A stretch of 64,000 nt of DNA from Streptomyces megasporus (GTDB lineage Bacteria > Actinomycetota > Actinomycetes > Streptomycetales > Streptomycetaceae): contig NZ_JODL01000007.1 of the NCBI RefSeq assembly GCF_000718985.1, positions 62,001-126,000 on the forward strand, in the 5' to 3' direction. Under the pieces are notes generated by a model. That model was not told the origin of the DNA and made no database searches. It saw only the letters and a program-made list of their open reading frames with translations. Below, one piece after another: positions 8,391 to 17,164 of the stretch. The translations under genes and the position numbers were made by a program. Every line of letters begins with the position of its first letter. Within the stretch, counting starts at the first letter, position 1.

Positions 8391-9593
8391 GTGTCCCGCA
8401 ACGACCGCGAACACGGCCGCGAGTACGACGTGGTGCTGTTCGGCGCGACCGGTTTCACCGGCGGGCTGACGGCCGAGTACCTGGCCGCCCACGCCCCCGA
8501 CGGTTGCCGCTGGGCGCTGGCCGGACGCAACCGCGACAAGCTGCTGCGGCTGCGCGAGCGGCTGGCGGAAACCGATCCGTCCTGCGCCGATCTGCCGCTG
8601 GTGCACGCCGACGCCGACGACCCCGCCTCGCTGCGCGCGGTCGCCGAGAGCACCCGTGTGGTCGCCACCACCGTCGGCCCGTACATCCGGCACGGTGAGC
8701 CGCTGGTGGCCGCCTGCGCCGAGGCCGGGACGGACTACGTGGACCTGGCCGGCGAGCCGGAGTTCGTGGACCTGATGTACCTGCGCCACCACGAGCGGGC
8801 CCGGGAGACCGGTGCGCGGCTGGTGCACTCGTGCGGCTTCGACTCGGTGCCGCACGACCTGGGTGTGCTGTACACCGTCGAGCACCTGCCCGAGGGGGTG
8901 CCGCTGCGGATCGACGGTTACGTCCGCGCGTCCGGCACCATCTCCGGCGGAACGCTCGCCTCCGTGCTGACCGTCGCCTCCCGGCAGCGGCAGACGGGGG
9001 CCGTGGCCCGGGAGCGGCGGCGCGTCGAGCCCCGACCGGCCGGGCGTCGGATCAGCACGCCGTCGGACCTGCCGCGTCGCAGCGCCAAGGCCGGGGCGTG
9101 GGCGGTGCCGCTGCCCACGCTCGACCCGCAGGTCGTCGCCCGGTCGGCCGCCGCCCTGGAGCGCTATGGACCGGACTTCCGCTACCGCCACTACGCGGCC
9201 GTCCGTCGGCTGCCCGTCGCCGTGGGAGGCATCGCCGTGGCCGGGGCGTTCCTCGCTCTCGGTCTGGTGCCGGCCGCCCGCCGCGCGCTGTCGGCCCGGT
9301 TGGCGCCGGGCGAGGGCCCGAGTCCGGAGCGGCGCGCGAAGAGTTGGTTCGCCGTCCGCTTCTTCGGGGAGGGCGGTGGTCGGCGGGTGATCACCGAGGT
9401 CTCCGGCGGCGATCCGGGGTACGGCGAGACGGCGAAGATGCTGGCGGAGTCGGCGCTGTGCCTGGCTCTGGACGAGCTGCCCGAGACCTCGGGGCAGGTC
9501 ACCACGGCGGTCGCGATGGGCGACGCGCTGATCGAGCGGCTGAGCCGGGCGGGGATCGGCTTCCGCGTCGTCGCCGTCCCGGGGCGCGGCTGA
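8391..9593 (+). CDS. Saccharopine-dehydrogenase-like / trans-acting enoyl reductase family protein
   Basis: A 400-residue protein beginning with a Rossmann motif, YDVVLFGATGFTGGLTAEYLA, and then LAGRNRDKL, as in NAD(P)-binding saccharopine-dehydrogenase-like proteins. TDYVDLAGEPEFV and HSCGFDSVPHDLGV match actinobacterial trans-acting enoyl reductases, a family that includes mycobacterial polyketide-lipid enzymes. A hydrophobic stretch near residues 275-300 (VAVGGIAVAGAFLALGLVPAA) suggests membrane association. The exact lipid or ketide substrate is unknown. GTG 8391 has an AGGAGG-type site just upstream (CAGGAGGCGCAGA). No partner genes nearby, so it is probably a stand-alone lipid-metabolism enzyme. 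Confidence 0.8.
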   Translation: MSRNDREHGREYDVVLFGATGFTGGLTAEYLAAHAPDGCRWALAGRNRDKLLRLRERLAETDPSCADLPLVHADADDPASLRAVAESTRVVATTVGPYIRHGEPLVAACAEAGTDYVDLAGEPEFVDLMYLRHHERARETGARLVHSCGFDSVPHDLGVLYTVEHLPEGVPLRIDGYVRASGTISGGTLASVLTVASRQRQTGAVARERRRVEPRPAGRRISTPSDLPRRSAKAGAWAVPLPTLDPQVVARSAAALERYGPDFRYRHYAAVRRLPVAVGGIAVAGAFLALGLVPAARRALSARLAPGEGPSPERRAKSWFAVRFFGEGGGRRVITEVSGGDPGYGETAKMLAESALCLALDELPETSGQVTTAVAMGDALIERLSRAGIGFRVVAVPGRG

Positions 9594-9618
9594 GGGGGCG
9601 GACGGGCCGGGCGGGCCG

Positions 9619-9774
9619 TCAGGCGCCCGTCACCCAGGACGCTATGACCCAGATCATGGCGATCAGCCAGCCCAGGGCGAGTGTGCCCGCGAACCCGAAC
9701 GCCAGCGCGGGACCGCGCCCGAAGTCCGAGGTCAGGCCGGGGGTCGGGGCCGTGGTGCGGTGTGCGTTCTGCAT
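9619..9774 (-). CDS. Small single-pass membrane protein
   Basis: A 51-residue protein with one strong transmembrane segment, PALAFGFAGTLALGWLIAMIWVIASWV, after a polar N-terminus. ATG 9774 is preceded by GAGAGG; two further in-frame ATGs upstream (MERIM...) are possible. It converges with the enoyl-reductase-like gene with only 25 bp between stops. Function unknown; similar tiny membrane proteins are common in Streptomyces. Confidence 0.55.
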   Translation of the reverse strand: MQNAHRTTAPTPGLTSDFGRGPALAFGFAGTLALGWLIAMIWVIASWVTGA

Positions 9775-9909
9775 GATCCTCTCCATGTCCTCATGGTGCC
9801 GTCCACAACGGCTTTCAAACATCCGTACGTCTACTCAGATGCGTTGTCGATCAAGCTAGTTGCCTCCACTGACAGCGCGGTTCGAAACTTCGGGCGGCAC
9901 AATGCGTGC

Positions 9910-11325
9910 ATGGAGCAACGGTCCTGGGCCCGGATGTGGGCCGCGCTGGGCGGCGAGCCCGCACTCCTCGAACGCGTCCGCCTTCACCCCCGCGACCCGG
10001 CGACCGTGCTGCCCGCGCGGCTGCCGGTGCGGGAACTCGCCCGGTCCACCGTCGCGGTGTGCGCCCTGGCGGCGGCCGAGGCGGCGGCCCTGCGCTCGGG
10101 TGGCGGCGTCCCGGCCGTACGGGTCGACGACGGAGCGGTGGCCACCGCGTTCACCAGTGAGCGGCACCTGCGGATCGACGGCCGTCCGGCCGGCACGTTC
10201 GCGCCGCTGTCCCGTTTCTGGCGCACCGACGGCGGATGGCTGCGCACCCACGCCAACTATCCGCACCACCGCGCCCGGCTGCTGTCCGTCCTCGGCCTGT
10301 CCGACGGCGGGGACGGCAACGGGGGCGAGGAAGCCCTGGTCGAGGCGGTCGCCGCCGAACTCGCCGGTCGCCGTGCCGAGGACGTGGAGGAGGCGGTGTA
10401 CGCCGCGGGCGGTCTCGCCGTCGCCGTCCGCACCCCCCGGCGGTGGGCGGCGCACCCGCAGGGCGCGGCCGTGGCGCGGCTCCCCCTGGTGGGACGCGAG
10501 CGGCTGGACGAGACCCCGCCGCTGCCGCTGCCCCCGACCGGCCCGAGGGTGCTGGACCTCACCCGGGTCATCGCCGGCCCCGTGGCCGGCCGCACCCTCG
10601 CGCTGCTGGGCGCCGACGTGCTGCGGATCGACTCGCCGAACCTGCCCGAGAGTGTGGACGCCCACGCCGACACCGGCTTCGGCAAGCGGTCGGCGCTGCT
10701 GGACCTCGCCTCCCGCTCCGGCCGTCGGACCTTCGAGGAGTTGCTCTCGGCCGCCCATGTGGTGATCACCGGCTACCGCCCCGGCGCCCTGGACCGCTTC
10801 GGGTTGTCGGCCCGGGAGTTGGCCGTGCGGCGACCGGGGCTGGTGGTGGCGGAGTTGAACGCCTGGGGCGGGGCGGGGAACGGACCGTGGGGCGATCGGC
10901 GGGGCTTCGACAGCCTGGTGCAGGCCGCGAGCGGCATCGCGGTGATCGAGGCGGGCGAGGACGGCCGGCCGGGCGCGCTGCCCGCCCAGGCGCTCGACCA
11001 CGGCACGGGCCACCTGCTGGCCGCCGCGGTGCTGCGGTCGCTCGTCGAGCGGCACCGGGACGGCGGAACCCGGCGCGTCCGTCTGACGCTGGCCCGCACC
11101 GCGCACTGGCTGGTGCACGAGTCGGCGGCGCCCGAGGGTTCCGAGGGGCCGGAGGGGAGGGGCGGGCCGTGGGAGCCGTACGACCCCGCCGACTGGCTCA
11201 CCGAGACGGACGGCCCGCTGGGGCGGCTGCGCCACGCCGTCCCCCCGGTGTCCTACGAGGGCGGGCCCGAGGGCTGGTCCCGCCCGCCGGGGCGGCCGGG
11301 CGGGGACGAACCCGTCTGGCGGTGA
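9910..11325 (+). CDS. CoA-transferase family III (CaiB/BaiF-like) protein
   Basis: A 471-residue protein. The C-terminal half carries the family III core: VLDLTRVIAGPVAGRTLALLGADVLRID, TGFGKRSALLDL, ADV-like strand VVITGYRPGALDRFGLS, and GLVVAELNAWGGAGNGPWGDRRGFDSLVQAASGIA. The N-terminal ~200 residues are the less conserved dimerisation region. The usual catalytic aspartate position is not obvious to the eye (SVDAHADTGF), so activity is uncertain. These enzymes move CoA between acids via an oxalyl- or acyl-CoA donor. ATG 9910 has no good ribosome site and may be leaderless or start elsewhere. It stands alone; the 36-bp gap to the convergent gene has only G-rich repeats. Confidence 0.75.
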   Translation: MEQRSWARMWAALGGEPALLERVRLHPRDPATVLPARLPVRELARSTVAVCALAAAEAAALRSGGGVPAVRVDDGAVATAFTSERHLRIDGRPAGTFAPLSRFWRTDGGWLRTHANYPHHRARLLSVLGLSDGGDGNGGEEALVEAVAAELAGRRAEDVEEAVYAAGGLAVAVRTPRRWAAHPQGAAVARLPLVGRERLDETPPLPLPPTGPRVLDLTRVIAGPVAGRTLALLGADVLRIDSPNLPESVDAHADTGFGKRSALLDLASRSGRRTFEELLSAAHVVITGYRPGALDRFGLSARELAVRRPGLVVAELNAWGGAGNGPWGDRRGFDSLVQAASGIAVIEAGEDGRPGALPAQALDHGTGHLLAAAVLRSLVERHRDGGTRRVRLTLARTAHWLVHESAAPEGSEGPEGRGGPWEPYDPADWLTETDGPLGRLRHAVPPVSYEGGPEGWSRPPGRPGGDEPVWR

Positions 11326-11361
11326 GCGGGACGGGCGGGGCGGGCGGGCAGGCGGGGCGGC

Positions 11362-12024
11362 TCAGTCGTCCTCGCCGTCCGTCCCCCCGCGCCGCAGTTC
11401 CTTCCCCTCCCGCCTGCGCCGCTCCAACTCCCGCTCGTCTGGCTTGCGTTCGACCCCGACCCCGCCCCAGAAGGCGAGGCCGGTGATCACCACGCGCGGC
11501 GCTCCCGGCTCGCCCGAGCCGGCGGCGCTGTGGTCGAAGCCGCCCATGATGCCGATGCCCCGCACCTCGACCTCGGCCTCCGGCGGAACGGTGACGTGGA
11601 TGCCGCCCATGATCGGGAAGCAGCGGATCTCCACCTCGCGGTCCTCGAAGCGAGCCTCGCGCAGGTCGATCTCCCCGCCGCCCCAGAAGGCGAACCCGGT
11701 GAAGCGGCGGGGCGCCGTCCACGGTCCCTTGCGGATGAAGGCCCCCATGATCGCGACTCCGCCTCGGGAGGTGGGCGTGCCGCCGAAGCGGCCGGCCCAC
11801 CGGCGGCGGCCCGGCCTCTCGGGCTCCCGCTGCTCGGCGGTCCGGGGCAGGTCTCTCACCAGCGGCACCAGTTCCCCCTGGGTGCGCGCTCGGTAGGCGG
11901 AGTCCAGCCGCTCCTGGAACTCCTCCATGTCGAGTCGCCCCTCGGCCACCGCGTCCCGCAGCACCTCGGCCACACGCTCCCGGTCCGCGTCGGAGGCCCT
12001 CATCTCGGGCAGGTCGTCGGTCAT
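11362..12024 (-). CDS. DUF1707 SHOCT-like protein with LiaF-type C-terminal domain
   Basis: A 220-residue protein. Residues 5-55 form the DUF1707 module (MRASDADRERVAEVLRDAVAEGRLDMEEFQERLDSAYRARTQGEL), a short actinobacterial helical domain. The C-terminal part contains repeated beta-helix-like turns, IMGAFIRKGPW, FAFWGGGEIDLR, PIMGGIHVTVP, GIGIMGGFDH, GLAFWGG, as in the LiaF/cell-wall-active antibiotic-response domain. There is no membrane segment. A role in envelope-stress sensing is suggested by domain composition only. The highly charged C-terminus (ERKPDERELERRRREGKEL) is probably disordered. Monocistronic; convergent with the CoA-transferase gene. Confidence 0.8.
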   Translation of the reverse strand: MTDDLPEMRASDADRERVAEVLRDAVAEGRLDMEEFQERLDSAYRARTQGELVPLVRDLPRTAEQREPERPGRRRWAGRFGGTPTSRGGVAIMGAFIRKGPWTAPRRFTGFAFWGGGEIDLREARFEDREVEIRCFPIMGGIHVTVPPEAEVEVRGIGIMGGFDHSAAGSGEPGAPRVVITGLAFWGGVGVERKPDERELERRRREGKELRRGGTDGEDD

Positions 12025-12157
12025 GACGGCAGGCTACCGGCCGGGCCCGCCCGCGGGCCGATCGCGCCGGCCACCGGCCACCGGCCCGGAGACGATTCGG
12101 AACAGGCCTGGGCGCCCGTCACCAGTACCGCCGGAAGGACGCGGCGGTTCCTGTCGC

Positions 12158-12589
12158 TCAGACGCGCCAGATCACGATGATCAGGGTGAAGAACACCGGT
12201 ACGCCGAGGGGAACGGCCCAGGAAGAGCGCCCGGACCGCGAGGCGGACCGGGACAGGGCCGCGATGATCCTCGCGTTCGCCAGGGCGGCCAGCAGCCAGA
12301 ACACCGTCCACAGCGGCTCGAAGAGCCAGGTGGGCGACTCGAAGTAGACGTTGTACCCGAGCCAGAGGTCGACCCGGACGACCCACACCACCAGGTACAC
12401 CACGAGTGTCCAGGGCATGCACAGGACGACGGCCAGGAACCGGGCCGTCGAGTCGGGGTCGTCCACCACGCCCAGCGCGTCGGCCGACGCCCAGAGCGCC
12501 AGGACGGCGACCACGGCGAGGTAGACGCGCGACGTCCGGTTGCCGGTGGCCTCCGACACGATGCGGCCGGGCTTCTCTTTCGGCTTCAC
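12158..12589 (-). CDS. Small integral membrane protein
   Basis: A 143-residue protein with four predicted membrane segments: VYLAVVAVLALWASADALG, FLAVVLCMPWTLVVYLVVWVV, WLFEPLWTVFWLLAALANA and VPLGVPVFFTLIIVIW. The N-terminal 20 residues are basic. GTG 12589 is chosen because AGGA lies 6 nt upstream. Family not recognised; membrane proteins of this size with conserved Trp and Asn are frequent streptomycete hypotheticals. It lies downstream of glyA, separated by about 218 bp. Confidence 0.6.
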   Translation of the reverse strand: MKPKEKPGRIVSEATGNRTSRVYLAVVAVLALWASADALGVVDDPDSTARFLAVVLCMPWTLVVYLVVWVVRVDLWLGYNVYFESPTWLFEPLWTVFWLLAALANARIIAALSRSASRSGRSSWAVPLGVPVFFTLIIVIWRV

Positions 12590-12807
12590 GGGAGTTCCTG
12601 TTCTGCGTGGTTTCCGTGCGGAGGGGCGGCACCCCGTCCGTGGCGCCGGGGTGCCTCCTCCTCCCTTCCGGGCACGGCCGCCGGCCCGCGGCGGCCGTGC
12701 CCGTCCCCGCATCGGTGGTTCCGGAGCGACCCGGGCGTTGAAGCCGACGGACCCGACCGGGCCGCCGCCTTCCGTCCGGGGACCGGGCGGCGCTCCGTGG
12801 CGCTCCC

Positions 12808-14259
12808 TCAGGCCAGGTCGATCCCCGGGTAGAGGGGGTGTCCGGCCAGCAGGTCGGCGGCGCGTCCGGCGACGGACTCGGCGACCTTCTCCTCCAAGGC
12901 GTACCGCGCCTTGGAGGGGGTTCCGGCCGCGGTGGTGCCCGGCTCGGCGGCGGTGAGGACGGTGTGGATGAGGTCGGCGACCTCGTCCATCTCCGCCGTG
13001 CCCAGGCCGCGCGTGGTCAGCGCGGGGGTGCCGATGCGGATGCCGGAGGTGTACCAGGCGCCGTTGGGGTCGCGCGGCACGGCGTTGCGGTTGGTGACGA
13101 TGCCCGAGGCCAGCAGGGCGTCCTCGGCCTGCCGGCCGGTGAGTCCGTAGCCGGTGACGTCGATGAGCGCCAGGTGGTTGTCGGTGCCGCCGGTGACGAG
13201 GGTCGCGCCGCGGCGCATCAGGCCCTCGGCGAGCGCGGCGGCGTTCTCCACCACCCGGCGGGCGTAGTCGCGGAAGGCGGGCCGGCGGGCCTCGGCCAGT
13301 GCCACGGCCTTGGCGGCCATGACGTTGGGCAGCGGGCCGCCGAGGACCATGGGGCAGCCGCGGTCGACGTGTTCGGCCAGCGTCTCGTCGCACAGCACCA
13401 TGCCGCCGCGCGGGCCGCGCAGGGACTTGTGGGTGGTGGTGGTGACGATGTTGGCGTGCGGCACGGGGTCGAAGTCACCGGTGAAGACCTTGCCCGCGAC
13501 CAGGCCGGCGAAGTGGGCCATGTCGACCATCAGGGTGGCGCCGACCTCGTCGGCGATCTCCCGCATGATCCGGAAGTTCACCTTCCGGGGGTAGGCGGAG
13601 TAACCGGCCATCAGGATGAGCGGGCGGAACTCGCGGGCGGCGGCGCGCACCGCGTCGTAGTCGAGCAGGCCGGTGGCCGGGTCGGTGCCGTAGCTGCGCT
13701 GGGCGAACATCTTGCCGGAGATGTTGGGACGGAAACCGTGGGTGAGGTGGCCGCCCGCGTCCAGGGACATGCCCAGCATCCGCTGCTCGCCCAATTCGCG
13801 CCGGAGCGCCGCCCAGTCCTCCTCGGTCAGGTCGTTGACGTGCCTGGCCCCGGCGCGCTCCAGGGCCGGGCTCTCCACCCGCTGGGCGAGGACGGCCCAG
13901 AAGGCGACCAGGTTGGCGTCGATGCCGGAGTGCGGCTGGACGTAGGCGTGGGAGGCGCCGAACAGCTCGCGGGCGTGCTCGGCGGCGAGCCCCTCGACGG
14001 TGTCGACGTTGCGGCACCCGGCGTAGAAGCGGCGGCCGACGGTGCCCTCGGCGTACTTGTCGCTGAGCCAGTTGCCCATGGCCAGCAGCACGGCCGGGGA
14101 GGCGTAGTTCTCGCTGGCGATCAGCTTGAGGGAGGCGCGCTGGTCGGTGATCTCGGCGCCGATGGCGTCGGCGATGCGCGGTTCGACGCCCCGGATCACC
14201 TCCAAGGCGCTGTTGAAGGCGGTGGAGGCGGTGGCGTTCGGGGTGGCTTCGGTGGCCAT
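12808..14259 (-). CDS. glyA: Serine hydroxymethyltransferase
   Basis: A 483-residue PLP enzyme that converts serine and tetrahydrofolate to glycine and methylene-tetrahydrofolate. Clear family blocks: [80 protein letters not shown] and [13 protein letters not shown], where K278 should bind the PLP. It is somewhat longer than standard GlyA (about 420), with an extended insertion around [29 protein letters not shown], a form seen in streptomycetes. The 5' leader carries a ZTP riboswitch, so expression should rise when 10-formyl-THF falls. ATG 14259 follows AAGGAGCGGCCCC. Monocistronic. Confidence 0.95.
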   Translation of the reverse strand: MATEATPNATASTAFNSALEVIRGVEPRIADAIGAEITDQRASLKLIASENYASPAVLLAMGNWLSDKYAEGTVGRRFYAGCRNVDTVEGLAAEHARELFGASHAYVQPHSGIDANLVAFWAVLAQRVESPALERAGARHVNDLTEEDWAALRRELGEQRMLGMSLDAGGHLTHGFRPNISGKMFAQRSYGTDPATGLLDYDAVRAAAREFRPLILMAGYSAYPRKVNFRIMREIADEVGATLMVDMAHFAGLVAGKVFTGDFDPVPHANIVTTTTHKSLRGPRGGMVLCDETLAEHVDRGCPMVLGGPLPNVMAAKAVALAEARRPAFRDYARRVVENAAALAEGLMRRGATLVTGGTDNHLALIDVTGYGLTGRQAEDALLASGIVTNRNAVPRDPNGAWYTSGIRIGTPALTTRGLGTAEMDEVADLIHTVLTAAEPGTTAAGTPSKARYALEEKVAESVAGRAADLLAGHPLYPGIDLA

Positions 14260-14290
14260 GGGGCCGCTCCTTGACGTCCTCGACGACGGT

Positions 14291-14400
14291 GTGGCGGCCC
14301 AGGCGCGCGGCTCTTTGTCGCACGTGGTGTCGCACGTGGCGAGGGCCGCTCCCCGATGGTCGATCCCATCTCTACGCGCCAGTCACGGCCCGGTCGGAGC
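14291..14400 (-). ncRNA. ZTP riboswitch (pfl motif) in the glyA leader
   Basis: Read on the minus strand, the glyA leader contains CCGGGCCGUGACUGGCG, then a helix ending UCGGGGAGCGGCCC, a linker, and a 3' element CGCGCGCCUGGGCCGCC. These are the conserved blocks of the ZTP/ZMP aptamer: the GUGACUGGCG bulge with its paired GGGGAGC strand, and the CGCCUGGGC terminal stem-loop that forms a pseudoknot with the first domain. The linker holds a duplicated CACGTGCGAC sequence. Position, strand and target gene (one-carbon metabolism) all fit. Whether control is at translation or termination is not obvious; no U-tract terminator is seen before the start codon. Confidence 0.85.
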
Positions 14401-14482
14401 CTAGCACTCGCGCGCCCGACCGGCCTGGGGCACGGTGGACGGGAGAGAACCCTTCGTGACCCATCCCTCACAGGAGGCCACC

Positions 14483-14701
14483 GTGACCAACCACGTCTAC
14501 CGGGTGACCGAGATCGTCGGCAGTTCGCACGAGGGTGTCGACCAGGCGATCCGCAACGGGATCGAGCGCGCCTCGCAGACCCTGCGGCACCTGGACTGGT
14601 TCGAGGTGACACAGGTCCGCGGCAACATCACGGACGGCCGGATCGAGCACTATCAGGTCGGCCTGAAGGTCGGTTTCCGGCTGGAGGACACGGAGGGCTG
14701 A
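14483..14701 (+). CDS. Dodecin family flavin-binding protein
   Basis: A 72-residue protein, VTNHVYRVTEIVGSSHEGVDQAIRNGIERASQTLRHLDWFEVTQVRGNI...VGLKVGFRLED, matching dodecins in length and fold (beta-alpha-beta-beta). The tryptophan in LDWFEV and the glutamine in TQVRG correspond to the flavin-stacking and flavin-contacting residues. Dodecins form hollow dodecamers that store or buffer flavins (or CoA). GTG 14483 follows AGGAGG with good spacing. Divergent from glyA. Function in this organism is inferred from family. Confidence 0.9.
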   Translation: MTNHVYRVTEIVGSSHEGVDQAIRNGIERASQTLRHLDWFEVTQVRGNITDGRIEHYQVGLKVGFRLEDTEG

Positions 14702-14828
14702 TCCGTCCGGCCCCTCCGGGCCCGGATTCACGCCCTCGGCCCCGTGGGCGAAGGGGTAGAAGCACCGTCGCGTGGCACTCGGCCGACCGGAACACCCCGT
14801 GTTTCGGTCATTCCGGGAGGAACGCGGC

Positions 14829-15155
14829 ATGCCCACGGCAGCCCTCAACAGCCCGGTCACGATCGTCGACGCGCCGACCCGCGGCCGGTTCGAGGCGCGG
14901 ATCGGCGTGACACTCGTCGGTTTCGCGGACTACCGCCGCGCCGACGGTCTGGTGACCTGTCCGAGGGTCGTGGTGTCCCGGCCCTTCCTGGGCCGGGGCA
15001 TCGGCGACCTGCTCGTCCACGTCGCCCTGGAGGACACGCGGCGACGCGGCCTGCGGGTCCGTCCGGCCTGTGCCTTCGTGGAGCGGTGGATCGAGTTGCA
15101 CCCCGAGTACCGGGAGCTGGTCCCGGTGGACGCGGCGAGCCCGGGCGGCACGTGA
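14829..15155 (+). CDS. GNAT-fold N-acetyltransferase (YjdJ/COG2388-like)
   Basis: A 108-residue minimal acetyltransferase-fold protein. RFEARIGVTLVGFADYRRADGLVTCPRVVVSRPFLGRGIGDLLVHVALEDTRRRGLRVRPACAFVERWIELHPEYREL corresponds to the compact COG2388 GNAT family, with LGRGIG as the acetyl-CoA-binding turn and C-FVERWIE-HPEY the conserved C-terminal motif. The substrate is unknown. ATG 14829 is preceded by GGGAGGAACGC. It follows the dodecin gene by 127 bp and ends at a strong convergent terminator. Confidence 0.8.
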   Translation: MPTAALNSPVTIVDAPTRGRFEARIGVTLVGFADYRRADGLVTCPRVVVSRPFLGRGIGDLLVHVALEDTRRRGLRVRPACAFVERWIELHPEYRELVPVDAASPGGT

Positions 15156-15177
15156 GACACGTGTGAGACACGTGAAC

Positions 15178-15231
15178 GGCCGCGGCCGGCGGGTGGTCGG
15201 CGCCGGTGCGCCGCCCCCGCCGGCCGCGGCC
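15178..15231. terminator. Bidirectional terminator between the GNAT and GH16 genes
   Basis: Two 16-bp arms, GGCCGCGGCCGGCGGG (15178-15193) and its exact complement (15216-15231), enclose a 22-nt GC-rich loop. It lies between the convergent stops at 15155 and 15293 and could serve both genes. Confidence 0.65.
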
Positions 15232-15292
15232 GGAGCGTGTTCCGTTCGGTTCCGAAGGAACCGGGACCGGGATCGGGACCGTCAGGACCGGG

Positions 15293-16639
15293 TCACGGTG
15301 TGTTCCACTTCTGGTTGGCCGTTCCGGAGCAGGTCCAGATCTGGGTCTTGGTGCCGTTGGCGGAGTTGTTGTCCTTCACGTCCAGGCACTTGTCGGCATT
15401 GGGGTTGACGATGTCCCGCGCCGGGGTGACGACCCACTGTTGGGCGGGCGTGCCGTTGCAGTCCCAGAGCTGGACGGGTGTGCCGTCCGCCTTTCCGGCC
15501 CCGGAGACGTCCAGGCACTTGCCCAGCGCCCGGATGGTGCCGTCCCCGCCGACCGTCCACTGCTGCGCGGCGTTGCCGTTGCAGTCGTGGATCTGCACCG
15601 GGGTGCCGTTGGCGTTGTTCGCCCAGGCCACGTCCAGGCACTTGCCCGCCAGGCCGGTGATCGTGCCGGTGCGTCCGCTCCCGCCGCCGCTGTCGCCGCC
15701 GGTGACGCGGACGTGGTCGACGACCATCCGCTGCGGGAAGACGGTGCTGTTGTCGGGCAGGCCCGGCCAGTCGCCGCCCACGGCGAGGTTGAGGATCAGG
15801 AAGAACGGCTTGTCGAACACCCAGCGCTTGCCGCCCAGGTCGGCCGGGGTGCGGCGCTGGTAGACCTGGCCGTCCACCGACCAGGTGATGGAGTTCGGCG
15901 CCCAGTCGACGGCGAAGGTGTGGAAGTCGTCGGCGAACGCCCGGCCGTTCGGCAGGGTGTACGCGGCGCCGATGCCCTCGCCGCCGGAGTAGCCGGGGCC
16001 GTGGATGGTGCCGTGCACCGTGCCGGGCGCGTAGCCGACGTTCTCCATGATGTCGATCTCGCCGCTGTTGGGCCATCCGACACCGGGGTTGTGGATGTCC
16101 GCGCCGAGCATCCAGAACGCGGGCCACATGCCCTGGCCGCGCGGGATCTTGATGCGGGCCTCGATGCGCCCGTAGGTCGTGGTGAACTTCCCGGCGGTGT
16201 TCATCCGGGCGGAGGTGTACTCGCACCGCCCGTACCAGCACTGGTAGTTGCCCGGGTTCTCCTTGCGGGCGGTGATCACCAGGTTGCCGTTGCCGTCGAG
16301 CGCGGCGTTGGCGTTGCCCGGGGTGTAGTACTGCCGCTCGTGGTTGTTGCCGCTGTTGTCGCCGATCTCCATCTGCCACTTGCGGCCGTCGACGGCCGAT
16401 CCGGCGGGACCGTCGAAGGTGTCCTCGAACAGCACCGCCATGGGCCGGGTCTCGGTGGTCCCGGCCTCGGCGGTCCTGGTCTCGGTGGCCTTCGCCGGGG
16501 TGGCGCGGTCGGTCACGGGTCCGGCCGCGGCCGTGCCGGTGACCGCCAGGGTCAGGGTCAGGCCCAGCAGGGCCGCCGCCGACGCCCACGAGCGCCGTCT
16601 GCGGGGCGGGGGTCCGTCGGTGTGGGGGGTGGGTCTCAT
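15293..16639 (-). CDS. Secreted GH16 endo-beta-1,3-glucanase with CBM13
   Basis: A 448-residue protein with a twin-arginine-like basic start (PPPRRRRSWASAAALLGLTLTLAVTGTAAA) acting as signal peptide. The GH16 domain (about residues 65-300) has YGRIEARIKIPRGQGMWPAFWMLG and the catalytic motif GEIDIMENVG, where E194 and E199 would be nucleophile and acid/base around D196; this form with an extra Met is typical of laminarinases. After a Gly/Ser linker a CBM13 ricin-type lectin domain carries three QxW-type repeats (AAQQW, PAQQW, ANQKW) and KCLDV motifs. It should cut beta-1,3-glucans such as laminarin or fungal wall glucan. Its promoter region contains LacI-type palindromes, linking it to the divergent importer operon. 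Confidence 0.92.
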   Translation of the reverse strand: MRPTPHTDGPPPRRRRSWASAAALLGLTLTLAVTGTAAAGPVTDRATPAKATETRTAEAGTTETRPMAVLFEDTFDGPAGSAVDGRKWQMEIGDNSGNNHERQYYTPGNANAALDGNGNLVITARKENPGNYQCWYGRCEYTSARMNTAGKFTTTYGRIEARIKIPRGQGMWPAFWMLGADIHNPGVGWPNSGEIDIMENVGYAPGTVHGTIHGPGYSGGEGIGAAYTLPNGRAFADDFHTFAVDWAPNSITWSVDGQVYQRRTPADLGGKRWVFDKPFFLILNLAVGGDWPGLPDNSTVFPQRMVVDHVRVTGGDSGGGSGRTGTITGLAGKCLDVAWANNANGTPVQIHDCNGNAAQQWTVGGDGTIRALGKCLDVSGAGKADGTPVQLWDCNGTPAQQWVVTPARDIVNPNADKCLDVKDNNSANGTKTQIWTCSGTANQKWNTP

Positions 16640-16945
16640 GGAGCTCACTTCCGTCTGTCGGCCGGGAGTTCCGGGTGGGGGTGCGCCGTCCACCGGTGGC
16701 GAGGCGTCCACGGCCGCCCGGTCACGGCGTGGCCGGGTCCGCGGGGAGGCGGGACGGGCCGGGTGCCGTGCGGGGGCGCGGGCCCGCCTCGTCCACGGTG
16801 GGGGCGTGCGCCGGTGAGGACGGACGGTCAGCGCTCGTGCGTCAACCGCCCGCTCCCCAGGCTCAGTTCAAGCCGTGAGTCAACTCCCACGGTGAGCGGC
16901 CCGTCAAGGGCTTGGACGAGACCAATCCGCTTCAAGTCTTGAACA

Positions 16946-16959
16946 CGAGAGCGCTCTTG
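16946..16959. promoter_or_regulatory. Imperfect LacI-type operator, site 1
   Basis: CGAGAGCGCTCTTG is a 14-bp palindrome-like site sharing the GAGAGCGCTCT core of the two perfect sites nearby. It overlaps site 2 by 2 bp, placing the dyad centres 12 bp apart. Just upstream lies TTCAAG-t-CTTGAA (16931-16943), another inverted repeat of unknown meaning. Confidence 0.6.
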
Positions 16960-16971
16960 AGAGCGCTCTCA
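16958..16971. promoter_or_regulatory. LacI-type operator TGAGAGCGCTCTCA, site 2
   Basis: This perfect 14-bp palindrome, about 320 bp before the GH16 start and 195 bp before the LacI-family gene, closely resembles the CebR/BglR box TGGGAGCGCTCCCA known from streptomycetes and Thermobifida. It most likely controls the GH16 gene and the regulator itself. Confidence 0.75.
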
Positions 16972-17164
16972 GAACATCTGCTTCAATTCTGGCGTGAAGT
17001 CTTGACGTAGCCGCTCAAGGCCGTTTGACTCCCTGCCCATGTCCGGTACCGGTCCCGGAACCGGTTCCGCTTCTTCCCCGCACCACCCGTGTCCCCACCC
17101 CCGCCTGCCCATCTGCCCGCCCACCCGTCCGCCTGTCCGCGTCGAACCCGAGTGAGGAGTGCCC

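Noticed and set aside
9760..9909. Upstream extension of the CoA-transferase gene
   Set aside because: The added 50 residues (MCVLHDPLHVLMVPSTTAF...) do not look like family sequence and overlap the promoter side of the divergent small membrane gene.
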